Below are positions 46,601 through 54,723 of a DNA stretch of 64,000 nt, in pieces (positions within the stretch are counted from its first letter, which is position 1; every line of letters begins with the position of its first letter). Source of the DNA: Hedera helix (taxonomy: Eukaryota; Streptophyta; Magnoliopsida; Apiales; Araliaceae); the NCBI GenBank assembly GCA_947179155.2, contig OX359282.1:18554510-18618509 (forward strand), read 5' to 3'. The notes under the pieces were generated by a model. It searched no databases, was not told the origin of the DNA, and worked only from the letters and a program-made list of their open reading frames with translations. A program made the position numbers and the translations under genes.

Positions 46601-49600
46601 ATTTTCTTGCACCAACTCAGTTAACTGCAAATATGCTCGCTGCTTATTATCTGAAGGCGCAAAATGTCGTGTTAGAACAGCTTTCGTATTGTCCCATCTT
46701 CTCGCAATTATATATAAATCTCACTAATGTCGATCCCACCAAATACGAGCTGTCCCTTTCAAATTTACGTCAACAAAGAAAAGTTCTCCGATCAATTAGT
46801 TCATACCAACCAAAGAATCTCTCTAAACTATGAATCCAATCGAAGAATGCTTTGGGCCCTTGATCTCCGTTGAAATCCCCAACATCTAATTTCGCTCTTC
46901 TGTCTACTGCATTCAATTGAGAGTCTGACATATGAAGATTATCACATAGATTAGGTCCATGCCGTTGTAAGAGTCTGATCTGATTAGGATATGGAAGTGG
47001 GTCTTTAAAATTCCGTCGAGCATTTTGTTGTCTTTTATCTACGCGTTCCGTGAGTACATCAACTTTTGTTGCAAGTATTATAATAGAAGTATGAACATTT
47101 GCCACATTTGCAGTAAGTGTTGTGATTGAATGTTCAATTATTTTAATACGCTCATCTTGTTGTAACATATAAGTGTCAAGCTTGGCGTTGATTTCTCTAG
47201 CATTTACCATGGTTCCTACAGATAAATATATTCTTTTTTTTTTTTTTTTGTAACAGGAATGGAACTGAAACTAATAAAACTTCAGGTGCCGAAATGTAAA
47301 AAGATGAAAGTACAAGGATTAGTATGTAAAGGTTTAAAGTTCAGGGAGTATTTTAAAATTTAAGAAAATTTTAGGAAAACTAAAAAATTATAAAAACTTC
47401 GGGGTACCTAACTGTAATTTACCAGTAGATATTTATTTTCCCTAAATCGGCTCTCCCCTCTTCTATTCTTCACGCACGTCCAAGGAGTAGCAGGCTTCAC
47501 TGCTTCATGATTTCTCAGCAGGTTTGAGAACAACGGTGGCTCCTAATGGTGACGAAGCTTCTGACAAATGGAGACGAAGCTTTCAACGACTTTAATGGCG
47601 TACACGGCTATTTTCTTCTCCTCGTTTCTCTTTTCTTCGAATCTAATGATGGCGAAAGGTGCGACGCGACGGCTGGTGACACGACCCAGTTCGTGACAAC
47701 GTCGATGTATGTTGGAGATTTGGAATTTAATGTTACTAATTTGTAGCTGTATGATTTGTTCAACCAAGTGGGTCAGGTTGTTTCGGTTAGGGTTTTTTTT
47801 GGACTTGAGTGCTAGTCGATCATTGGGTTATGGGTTTTGATTGAGGGTTTTGTAGATGATTGTTGCAGTAGAGGAGTAGGGTTAGGTTTAATTTAAGGTT
47901 GTGTTTGATTGACTGATTGGGTCTGGTGTTGGAATTGTTGGGGCTGACTGGGACAATGATTTTGGGACAGAGGTAGGGGTGCCAAAAGGTGGTTTAGGGC
48001 TGCTCTGATATCAAAAATGGTGGGGAACATGATATTTGGGAACAAAAGAAATATCACACAGATAATTCTCACGCAAAGCTCAATTAATTCTTATCATTCA
48101 ACGTATCCAAAAAACAAAGTACACTATTATTTATAATACTCCTAGACAACTTTCTTAACCTAAAGTGGACTCTAGTAAGATAATTACAAATTAAATAAGA
48201 TAACCACAAATTAACAAAACTAACTAAATACAACTTATAATTTATGGGATTTCAAAGTCTTCTATATTGTTCTAGCCAACTTTCACGAGCTCGTCCTATA
48301 TTATTAGGATACCCAAAAAAAATAAAGAAATATAACTTTATTAAATTATACTCTGTAAGTTTCAAAATATATGATCAAGTTTGTAAATGGGGGATGAGGA
48401 TTTTAGATTTTAGGACAATATGTCTCACACAACAATTGTTATATGAATTCCTAATCAATTATATTAATTCACTGTCAAAAATGATATAGTATATCTCTAT
48501 TGATAATACTCCTAAACAAATTTTCTAACCCAAATAGATTCTATTAAGATAACTAATAAAATTATAAATAAGGTAAATTAATTAAATACTTGTAGAATTT
48601 TATTTTATTTCCATAGTTTTTCAAAGCTTTTTATATTGCTTCAACTAAGTCTCGTGAGTTTGTCTTACATTAATTCTCCTCCACTGAAAAGAACTCGGCT
48701 CCGTCAAGTTAAGAATATCATCATAAGAGGAATCACACTGGATCACCAAGGAATTCTTTGTGAGCTTCAAAGTTGGCATGTCAATAGTACAAGTAAGAGT
48801 GAATTTGGTATTTTCATTAATAGTTGAATAAGTATTAGCAGAAACATCATGTTTTGGGTGACGATCCTATAATCATGTACGCTTTAAGATAATGTGGCAA
48901 GTCTTGAGGGATAAAACATCACACATAACTATATCTCAAAGCTTGTTGACAGAAAATTTGACCAAACATATTTAGCCAACTCTCCCTTAACTTTGTATTG
49001 GTAATCCATGTAACATCATATGACTTAGGGTGATGCTCCATCCTTCATCCAGGATTCTTAACTGCTTCATGATTGCAGCTCCCAGTATCAATCATAACTT
49101 CATAAGAGAGCATACTTGTCCTGCACATGCGACTCTCCTTTGACAAATTTGCCCACGATGGAATTTTTAGGATCATCCTTCCGTCTATGAGCAATACGAA
49201 AAGGTTGAAGAATACCTAGGCATTCATCTAAATGAGCATCAACATCTAAATCCTTATCATTGGGCACATATTCGACCTCTGCAGGCTTACAAAATTCTTC
49301 ATTTGAATCTTTAATGCGATTAGACCTCCTGGTAGCTGTATATTTTCCAAAGAGAGTAAGGGAGTGATGGCATAGTATCTCTACGACACTTTCTTTGATG
49401 AATACAGTACTTCTTTTGAGATATTACTCCCTCAGTCCCACTTTGCTTGCTGCACATTTTTGGGGATGAAACATATTTTAAGACGTGCTAGAAACACATA
49501 GGTATAACAATTTAAATGTATATATAAATAACAATTTTAAAAATTTAAAAATTTAAAAATTTAAAAATGTAGCATAATATTATATTTAAAGATTTTTCAG

Positions 49601-50587
49601 TACATCAAAAAATCGTGCAACACCCTCCTGAAAACGTGTAGCAACTAAAGTGGTTTGTGTAGTATATCAAAAGTGCCATGTCCACCGAAAATATATCCTG
49701 GATAAGCACGGAATGCAACCTTTTCTATACCTATGCAACTCATTTCTATATAATATGACAAAAGCAACTTTTTTCTGTAGAAAGAGTTGCATTTCTACAC
49801 AAATGTTACATTCAGCATTTATCCAAGGCTTATTTTCTGTAGACATAGCAAAACTTATACTATATTGTTTGCATGAGAAAACTTTTGTCTTGCTTTTGTG
49901 ATGTTAAAGATAAGAGCGTATAGTTTTCAATAAAGAAGGAAGAAATATTCTATGGAGGAAAGATTAGCAAACATAAACAGAATGCCCTATGATCTTAAGC
50001 TATAAATAGTGCAAAGGATGACTGTTCTGTCTCATGAACTGCCTATGTTTTACCAAGAACTCCTTTCTGTTGTACTTTCATTTTATCTTTTTGCCCTTTT
50101 CGTTTCTCTCTCATGAAATATGTTGACAAGCCTTCGTGTGTCTGTTGTAGTGTTGTTGAATGACTCTTTAGTGACTAATGTGGATTAATTCATGTGGAAC
50201 TCAGCCAGGAGATAGCTGATGGAGTAAGCAAATCTGCTCAAGCTGTGAAAGCAGCTGAAGCTGGAATTCGACAAATAGGTTCTCTTGCTCGTCACCAAAC
50301 TCTGTGTACGGTTAAACTCTTCTGATTTTAGATTGACAGATTTCCTGGTTTCTGTTTCTACCAGATTAAAAATCGAAAGTAATTGCTGTTTTCCTTGTCT
50401 AAAAGCAATGATTCAGGAGAGAGCAAGCCTACCTGTCATCTCTCTACAACCAGTCGTTGCAGGGGCTGCAAAGAAGACTTCTCGTGCTGTAGGGCAAGCC
50501 ACAAAGACATTTATGAGTATTATCTCTCGAGGTGAGTTCAGCTCAGATAACGAAGAAGATAAGACAGTGGATAGGTTAGACATATAG
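32589..50587 (+). CDS. Predicted plastid-targeted membrane protein, 259 aa, five exons (DUF948-like, tentative)
   Basis: The only host gene I can support. Exons are 32589-32900, 33624-33674, 44087-44220, 50205-50305 and 50406-50587 (780 nt including TAG); all introns are GT-AG and the phases join without a stop. The protein starts MKSGLLTAKSLNQF. The first ~55 residues are rich in Ser, Phe and Arg and poor in acidic residues, like an organelle transit peptide. A hydrophobic segment at about residues 92-121 (QAFFLLAFIACT from exon 1, SLVVATVPALY from exon 2) is a membrane span. Next comes a helical region with the conserved-looking words MAAIRLSGMEISDLTLEL and QEIADGVSKSAQAVKAAE, then a tail ending EEDKTVDRLDI. 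I recognise this as a conserved plant family of unknown function related to bacterial DUF948 proteins. That link is from memory and uncertain. The ATG at 32589 is chosen because the codon six positions upstream is TTG. Introns 2 and 3 are 10.4 and 6.0 kb and are packed with transposons. Confidence 0.88.
33624..33674 (+). CDS. Exon 2, 51 bp (aa 105-121)
   Basis: A very short in-phase exon preceded by 'ttgatgctatgcag' and followed by the strong donor GTAAGT. It encodes TSVAFTSLVVATVPALY, the second half of the hydrophobic segment. The continuity of hydrophobicity and phase across both junctions supports it. Confidence 0.83.
33675..34610. other. Start of intron 2, no recognised feature
   Basis: Unique-looking intron sequence from the exon 2 donor to the G-run at 34611. 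No frame or repeat family is recognised. Confidence 0.5.
34611..34657 (+). repeat. Poly-G run of 47 bases
   Basis: Forty-seven consecutive G residues follow a T-rich run. The run replaces the outer ~40 bases expected at the end of the LTR of the antisense retroelement beginning here (compare tggttgggaacaagggaaaa at 40231). It may be a true expansion or an assembly or base-calling artefact. Confidence 0.8.
34883..35227 (-). pseudogene. Retropepsin-like remnant of element A
   Basis: The minus-strand frame carries CDVLHLQVCHIILGCTW, followed by HVQHDTCANTYSIVKDIMKF. This matches the C-terminal half of a Ty3/Gypsy protease, where the usual form is close to VCHLLLGRPW. The DTG active-site half is not intact here. 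The frame runs into the 3' LTR. The paralogous remnant in copy B is at 45573-45788. Confidence 0.65.
35609..35888 (-). pseudogene. Gag C-terminal / zinc-knuckle remnant of element A
   Basis: The minus strand gives VQVATQVEDNLKKNF, then a Ser/Asn-rich linker, then a decayed knuckle read as YNCHGFGHM in place of C-x2-C-x4-H-x4-C. Copy B has the same order at 46138-46516 with YNSRGFGH. Overlapping frames here are the two phases of one damaged gag. Confidence 0.6.
35992..37044. mobile_element. hAT-like non-autonomous element with duplicated right end
   Basis: Left end caatgttctaaaaggcg, right end ttttttagaatactg-like (36758-36771, and again 37032-37044), flanked by cttataac (35984-35991) and cttgtaac (36772-36779, again 37045-37052), an 8-bp hAT-size duplication with one mismatch. 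The interior is rich in gcctaggc words. The segment from 'cttgcccgcctaggcc' (about 36613) through the right end and ~85 bases of flanking gag sequence is repeated in tandem at about 36857-37130, so a duplication occurred after insertion. Confidence 0.72.
38000..38420. mobile_element. MITE with GGGCCTGTTTGGGA-type termini
   Basis: Starts gggcctgtttgggaatgactta and ends ataagtagctcccgaacaggctc, inverted repeats of ~23 bases with a few mismatches. The interior repeats 'gacttataagtc' words. No convincing target duplication is visible at these limits. Such termini are common in plant hAT-type MITEs; superfamily placement is inference. Confidence 0.7.
38478..39742. repeat. Large foldback (inverted repeat) with palindrome array
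   Basis: Two arms of ~590 bases (about 38478-39075 and 39145-39742) are reverse complements around a centre near 39109. The ends pair ggggtaatttctga with the complement of aaattactca. Each arm carries about six small palindromes of the type acgccaattgaattggcgt or acgccacttgaagtggcgt (near 38575, 38610, 38710, 38865, 38978, 39040 and their mirror partners at 39178, 39240, 39360, 39498, 39600, 39640). The loop has a (ATT)n run. There is no coding sequence. It lies within intron 2, inside the leader of element A. Confidence 0.88.
40215..40226 (-). other. Primer binding site of element A
   Basis: The minus strand reads TGGTATCAGAGC, four bases from the 5' LTR (tggttggg at 40231). It establishes that the element is antisense to the host gene. 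Confidence 0.85.
40231..40493 (-). mobile_element. 5' LTR of element A (263 bp)
   Basis: Starts tggttgggaacaaggg in plus orientation and ends cttttacgggctaca. It aligns with 34658-34907, 45207-45491 and 48018-48300 through shared words such as ctcaattaattctt, cctaaattg and tttcacgggct. Confidence 0.8.
40494..41218. other. Intron 2 sequence, no recognised feature
   Basis: Unique-looking sequence between element A and the tandem duplication. The minus-strand frame at 40782-40985 has no recognisable domain and I do not call it a gene. Confidence 0.45.
41219..42580 (+). repeat. Tandem duplication in intron 2, unit 1 (~1.36 kb)
   Basis: Starts at 'ttatgttcttttttctgtag' and runs to 'aagaacttcaagtactg'. 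It matches unit 2 (42581-43980) almost throughout, with scattered substitutions and small indels. Shared landmarks include 'taccgagtgttggcctcattg', 'aggacaagttagaagc' and 'tcctagccccactaatattg'. Confidence 0.88.
42581..43980 (+). repeat. Tandem duplication in intron 2, unit 2 (~1.40 kb)
   Basis: The second copy, ending 'aagaacttcaagtattgt' 106 bases before exon 3. It contains a (gt)n insertion at 43176 absent from unit 1. Neither unit codes for anything; the matching minus-strand frames at 41350 and 42809 only reflect the duplication. Confidence 0.88.
44087..44220 (+). CDS. Exon 3 (aa 122-166)
   Basis: Acceptor 'cattgtattatag' and donor GTAACA. It enters in phase 0 and leaves in phase 2 (AG + C gives Ser166). 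Encodes AMRRAAISLSKLADTARE, then MAAIRLSGMEISDLTLEL, an amphipathic helical stretch just after the membrane span, the most conserved-looking part of the protein. Confidence 0.88.
44221..45206. other. Start of intron 3, no recognised feature
   Basis: Unique-looking intron sequence between exon 3 and element B. The frame at 44802-45029 has no recognised domain. Confidence 0.45.
46770..47210 (-). pseudogene. Gag N-terminal domain of element B
   Basis: The minus-strand ATG at 47210 begins MVNAREINAKLDTYMLQQDE. A heptad-rich segment follows (residues ~20-60, repeating hydrophobics in ITTLTANVANVHTSIIILA), then the Ty3 gag core KLDVGDFNGDQGPKAFFDW with HSLERFFGWYEL. In related chromovirus gag proteins this core reads close to F-x-G-x2-D-P-x2-F-x-D-W. 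The frame ends at 46770 and gag continues in other phases toward the knuckle, so it is damaged. Confidence 0.75.
47695..47850 (+). pseudogene. Fragment of a poly(A)-binding protein gene (RRM1) captured in element B
   Basis: The plus strand reads TTSMYVGDLEFNVTNL, a stop (TAG 47744), then LYDLFNQVGQVVSVRV. After a frame change comes ASRSLGYG. This is the start of the first RNA-recognition motif of plant cytoplasmic poly(A)-binding protein, including the RNP2 motif (MYVGDL). It sits in the leader of element B, antisense to the element, with flanks that also occur in copy A at 39757 (gacgaagctt...gacaaatgg). The equivalent position in copy A holds unrelated sequence. It is clearly non-functional. 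Confidence 0.8.
48002..48013 (-). other. Primer binding site of element B (one mismatch)
   Basis: The minus strand reads TGATATCAGAGC, one base from the tRNA-iMet site, four bases before the 5' LTR. Confidence 0.75.
48418..49345 (-). mobile_element. Gag-protease-only LTR element, truncated copy C
   Basis: Diverged LTR (about 48418-48669, ending gtttgtcttaca), then purine tract and protease-region sequence parallel to copies A and B (for example catgttttgggtgacgatcc and ataatgtggcaagtc), fading out near 49345 before gag. It is the most diverged of the three copies. There is no usable frame. Confidence 0.6.
49437..49662. mobile_element. Stowaway-like MITE
   Basis: Left terminus ctccctcagtcccactttgc, preceded by TA, is the well-known Stowaway (Tc1/mariner) end. 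The right end gcaactaaagtggtttgtgtag, followed by TA, is a decayed inverted copy. The 226-bp length fits. A (tttaaaaa)n run lies inside at 49534-49568. Confidence 0.75.
49663..50204. other. End of intron 3, no recognised feature
   Basis: Unique-looking intron sequence ending at the acceptor 'catgtggaactcag'. Confidence 0.45.
50205..50305 (+). CDS. Exon 4 (aa 166-200)
   Basis: Enters with C to complete Ser166 and encodes QEIADGVSKSAQAVKAAE, then AGIRQIGSLARHQTL. The donor is the second of two overlapping GT dinucleotides (TGT|GTACGG). Only this choice, joined to the acceptor at 50405, avoids a stop and keeps the frame of the last exon. Confidence 0.82.
50406..50587 (+). CDS. Exon 5 (aa 200-259) and stop
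   Basis: Acceptor 'ttttccttgtctaaaag', entry phase 1, reading SMIQERASLPVISLQPVV, then AGAAKKTSRAVGQATKTF, and ending EEDKTVDRLDI with TAG at 50585-50587. The alternative acceptor eleven bases downstream (attcag) gives an immediate stop. Confidence 0.82.
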
Positions 50588-51548
50588 TTTGTCAATGCAT
50601 TCCTCTTTCAACTTTTTTCCCACCATGTAGAAAACATAAAGTCAAACCCTTTAATTGGTTTGTTACTACTAAAACGTGATACTTGATTTCAATGATATAG
50701 TGCATGGAAATTTAATGATAAATTGTGCAAAATACATGCACTAGCCATTTGGATTGCCCAGATAAATGTATATACTTGAATTTTTATATGCAGAAATGAC
50801 TTGTATTATTCCAAATCTTTGGTAATTTTCGTAGTATTGTTATTATACTTTATTTTCCAGAGTTGTTGGAATTGAGAATTGAGACTTGAGTCATCTTTTG
50901 CTGGGAATAATCTGATTATGCTGATGTTATTTGATATATGTTTAGTGACGGTGTTGTGTCATATAATTTAGTGAGGATCCATACAAACTAAAATGTGAAT
51001 ACAATTTCAAGATATGAACATTGCAGTGTTTAATCATTTTGTAATGTGTTCTGGGTGTTACAGGACTTGAAAAAATTAAGCCTCTTGGCCATTGAAATAG
51101 AGAAGATAAAAAGCTGAAATACCAAAAGGATAAAAAATGAAAAAGAAAAAGTGTACCCATCTTGCTTATAATTAAACTTCAATTTTGGTACATATGGAAC
51201 CTTGAACTCATATTCTAGTGAAGAGAATACGCACACAATACATCCCTCCCTTGGTGCCCAATGTCTAGGGCCATTTTAGTTTAATCATGCAATTATATGC
51301 GTGTACTCCTGAACAACTAGAAAACGGTATTTTCTGTCCACTTTATACTTGCACAGTTGATAGAGTTTTATTTATTTATTTATTTTGATTATGATTTGTA
51401 TTTAATCGGCAATAACTTCATTGCAATTTGAAGAAACTTGATAAGAATGGTGAAGTTAACTTACCAAGCCATGCACGGTTGGGGTGCCGTTATATGCATA
51501 TCTGTCAACCACAAAGTCCTAGCCGCTACCTCATTACAGAAACAACTA
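50588..51548. other. 3' flank of the gene, no recognised feature
   Basis: Presumably contains the 3' UTR and poly(A) site. I cannot place either. No element or second gene is recognised. Confidence 0.5.
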
Positions 51549-52697
51549 TGATAACCCAGAATTTTTAAAATAATGAAATAAAAATTATAAACATGATTTT
51601 GGAAAGGTATGCAAGCATGTATGAATACATGTATACATACATACATGGTCAAAGAGTCAAAAAGTTAATAAAATATCAAAATGGTCAACAAAGTCAAAGC
51701 TTGGGAAAATAATAATAATAAAGCACATGAAAAGCACATGGATTTCGGCCAAGAGGGGATAAGTTTGGCCAAGAGGCTTATTGAGGAAGCTAATAAGGAA
51801 AATGATTTGAGAAGCCAACAAGTAGGAATATTCCAAGATGCCAACCTATCAATTTTGGTTTATAAATGAGGAACTATTCCAATACTTAGCCAAAAAGGGA
51901 GGAATTTCAGCAAAAGGGAGAGCGAGAGAGGGTTGAAGAGAGCTCATGGCAGAGAGGAGGATAGGAAGAGGAAAGCCAAACCAAGCCAAGAAAGAAGAGA
52001 AGAAAAGAAGTAAGCCAAGCCAAGGAGGTGTACCTAAAACCTTTGTCTAATTTTTTGATGTTCATGGTAGCTGTAATTTTTTATGAAGTTTATAAAGAAA
52101 GATCATGTTTAAGTTTTCATCTAATGGTTTAAACATGTATTAACAAGAATCAGGCATGAGAAGTCGGGAAAGTAAGAAAAGTGAAAGAAGAACTTAAGAA
52201 CATAAACATGAAAAAACCTTAAAAACTATTCTATTTTTGTAGAAAGCATAATTCTTAGTGTATTAAGAGTTAGAACTTGAAACTTTGGGTGTGGATAGCC
52301 TTGTAAGTCTTCTAACTATAAGGAAAAAGATTGAGATCAAAATTCCTTTTAAAAATTATTTATGGTGAATTTTTGAAGCAAGTTAGTCAGAACTGAAAAC
52401 CCACTGCTCTAAAACTATCGAATGGTAAACCTTGAAATTTTTTGAAAATTTTACAGAACATGTACATTGATGGACTGCAACTCACATCCACAAATGAGCT
52501 AAAACAAAGTTATAGAGAATTAATGAAAAATAAAATAGTTTTTGAATTTGAAACACTAAAATGAGAATAACTTGAGTTCCGTGAAGGATTTGTGCTTGAA
52601 ATTTTTATTGGACTTTCTATGAAGATATTAAGGTTCTGCCCAAATTTCAGAATTTTTGGAATTAAATTCGATTTTTAAGGAATATTTCAATTTTGGA
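51549..52697 (+). mobile_element. Truncated Gypsy-type LTR
   Basis: Begins tgataacccagaattttt, the style of a chromovirus LTR start, and continues with purine-rich sequence at 51900-52020 and AT-rich sequence to about 52697. No matching LTR end or primer site is seen, so it is 3'-truncated by the following segment. Confidence 0.5.
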
Positions 52698-53111
52698 CAG
52701 AAATGATTGATGTGCTATCGCATACAACCAAATATAAAATCTTATTGCGAAGAATATATATGTAGTAGTGTAAGTAAGTATCGTTCTCACAGATAATGAT
52801 TAATTTAATTCTATGATATGTAAACTAGAATGGAGGGTTTTAAACTAACAAAAATAATTTAAATAATGTTGACTAAAGTAGACAAGTACGCAACTAAAAT
52901 AGAGTAAATTAACGAAATAAATCATAAGAACGAATCTTGGGTTAAGTTAACATATACTTTCGGAAATTTACAACTGATCATTGACGCTAGCATAAATCAA
53001 TCAATCCTTTGAATATTCACCTTTAGAATAATTTTTTATCTCTCCTTATTTTTAGTTATTAGAAACAAGTGATCTAAATAATCCTAACTACTAAACAACC
53101 TTAGACACAAG
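52698..53111. other. Unclassified AT-rich segment between LTR fragments
   Basis: Contains 'gtgctatcgcatacaacc' and 'gtatcgttctcacaga', phrases I associate with plant LTR-derived repeats. I cannot assign a family. Confidence 0.35.
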
Positions 53112-53369
53112 TGTTGAACATTGTATGTTTGATTTGATGATAAGATCTAAGGTGCTAAATGCATTCAATAGTAGGTTTGTAAAGTCCTTTGATTGTGTAT
53201 GATGTACAAGGACTTAGTTAGATAAGATAAAAAATATTAGGTTGATCTTTTGGATATGAATGTATTGAGTTGTAAAGTCCTTTGATTGTTTATGATGTAC
53301 AAGGACTTAGTTAGATAGGATCAAATCTATTAGGTTGATCTTGTGCTATATCTGTTTAGTCAGTCTGAT

Positions 53370-53590
53370 CGTAAAATGGACTCTACGACTCCAAGCAAAG
53401 AAGACTCAACGATTCAATCTGTTTGTAGAGTGGACTCTACGACTTCGCTCAAAGAAGACTCAACGACTAAGTCTGATCGTAGAGTGGACTCTACGATTCC
53501 ATACCAGGAAAACACTACGATCAAGGAAGAAGCCTAAGCGTAAAACGAACTCTACGACCAACAGAGTAGCCGTAGAGTAAAACTCTATCG
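53370..53590 (+). repeat. Palindromic cgtagagt..actctacg modules in the Copia LTR
   Basis: Imperfect palindromes centred near 53380, 53434, 53486, 53545 and 53572, alternating with 'aagaagactcaacgact' words at a 50-60 base spacing. They lie upstream of the TATA-like site, so they may be promoter elements; the role is inferred. Confidence 0.65.
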
Positions 53591-54076
53591 TAGAATTATG
53601 CAAACAAGAGATATGTAAGCAACACTACGATCAAAAAATCTAAAAGTTCTGATGACTCTTCTCTTGTCCTATAAGACAGAAGCAACTTCGTCAAGAAGAA
53701 CAATCTGCATCAATGTGTCAGATAAACCTCTGCCAAGAGCCTAAAGTCAGAAATATCAAAGGACTAACCAAAGCGTGCTATGCAACAAAGAGAAGACTTT
53801 TAAGGTAGTAAAGTCAGAAAATGGTGTCCTATCAGCCATATTTCTATGGAAGACCAAACGACTCTATGAAAGTTGGTAGAAACCTACGACTGTCATGTCT
53901 TGTCCCAAGAAAAAAGAAAACACCTTTTTGAACAGTATTTGTAGGTCAATTAATACCTCGTCAGAGCATTAATGAGCTAAATGAATATAATATTCAATAG
54001 CTCTACATTGTGAGGTAACTGACAGAAATTGAAGAAAAGAACAGATTTCAAACGGGAAGAGAATCTAAAGCTTCTT

Positions 54077-54083
54077 TATAAGA
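54077..54083 (+). promoter_or_regulatory. TATA-like box of the Copia LTR
   Basis: TATAAGA in the context cttctttataagaagccc. It is the best promoter candidate in the LTR and lies ~590 bases before the LTR end. Confidence 0.5.
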
Positions 54084-54670
54084 AGCCCAGATTCAATACT
54101 AAAAAAAAGAGGGAAGGATTACACAAGAAAGAAAGATATACGTAAGAGTTCAAAAAGATCAAACTGAAAAGAATCTTACCTCGCTAATAAGTTCTTCAGA
54201 AATTTATGCTAAATGTAACTTAGTAGCACACCAAAACCATCACTACTCATGATAAGAGTTATTAGTGAACTAGAGTATCCAAGTCTGCTGGACTTGAAGA
54301 GTTCTTAGTGAACTAGAGTTCCAAGACTGCTGGTCTTGAAGGAATCTTAGTGATTCAAAAATTGTAATAGTATCCTTAGTGGATTTGCTGCTCAAGGAAC
54401 AGAACAGTGGATTAAGAGTCTTATGAACTCTGAACTACTTAAAATCTGGTGTCTTTCATCTTGTGTTTATTAACTGCTATAACTGCTATATCTGCTTGTT
54501 GAATTATTACATTAACATTTTAAAGAGGGGGTAACTAAATCATATTCCGCTGTGCTAAACTATTTGATTAACAATTCATTCTTTCTTAAAACCAAAATAA
54601 GGAAAAAGTTTTAAAGAATTTATTCAACCCCCTCTTCTAGATATCTTTCGTGTCATTGGGAACTAACAAT

Positions 54671-54682
54671 TGGTATCAGAGC
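54671..54682 (+). other. Primer binding site of the SIRE-like element
   Basis: TGGTATCAGAGC, exact tRNA-iMet type, two bases after the LTR end. Confidence 0.9.
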
Positions 54683-54723
54683 AGGTTCTCACATTTGAAG
54701 CCTTACAAGCTTGAGTAGATCTA

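Larger units (their letters stand above)
45207..48300 (-). mobile_element. Gag-protease-only LTR element, copy B (3.1 kb, nearly complete)
   Basis: The best preserved copy: 3' LTR 45207-45491, decayed protease (45573-45788, CDVLPLMVCHIILGRTW), zinc-knuckle region (46138-46516), gag N-terminus (46770-47210), leader with a host gene fragment, primer site 48002-48013 (minus strand TGATATCAGAGC, one mismatch) and 5' LTR 48018-48300. LTRs are ~284 bp. I see no RT, RNase H or integrase, and at ~3.1 kb there is no room for them. No target duplication is evident. The element is antisense to the host gene, like copies A and C. Confidence 0.78.
53112..54668 (+). mobile_element. 5' LTR of a SIRE-like Ty1/Copia element (1,557 bp)
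   Basis: Starts TGTTGAACATTG and ends GGGAACTAACA, two bases before the primer site. A stem-loop (aaagtcctt ... aaggactta) near the start occurs twice, at about 53179-53215 and 53275-53311, because a ~95-bp unit is tandemly duplicated. At 53370-53590 palindromic words of the type gtagagtggactctac recur about five times. TATAAGA at 54077 is the probable promoter. The left end is inferred from the TG rule and from the copy at 4455-5036. Confidence 0.78.

Noticed and set aside
53335..53580. Two overlapping frames with repeated peptides (WTLRLQ / VDSTT)
   Set aside because: The peptide repeats come from the palindromic DNA modules of the LTR, open in more than one frame.
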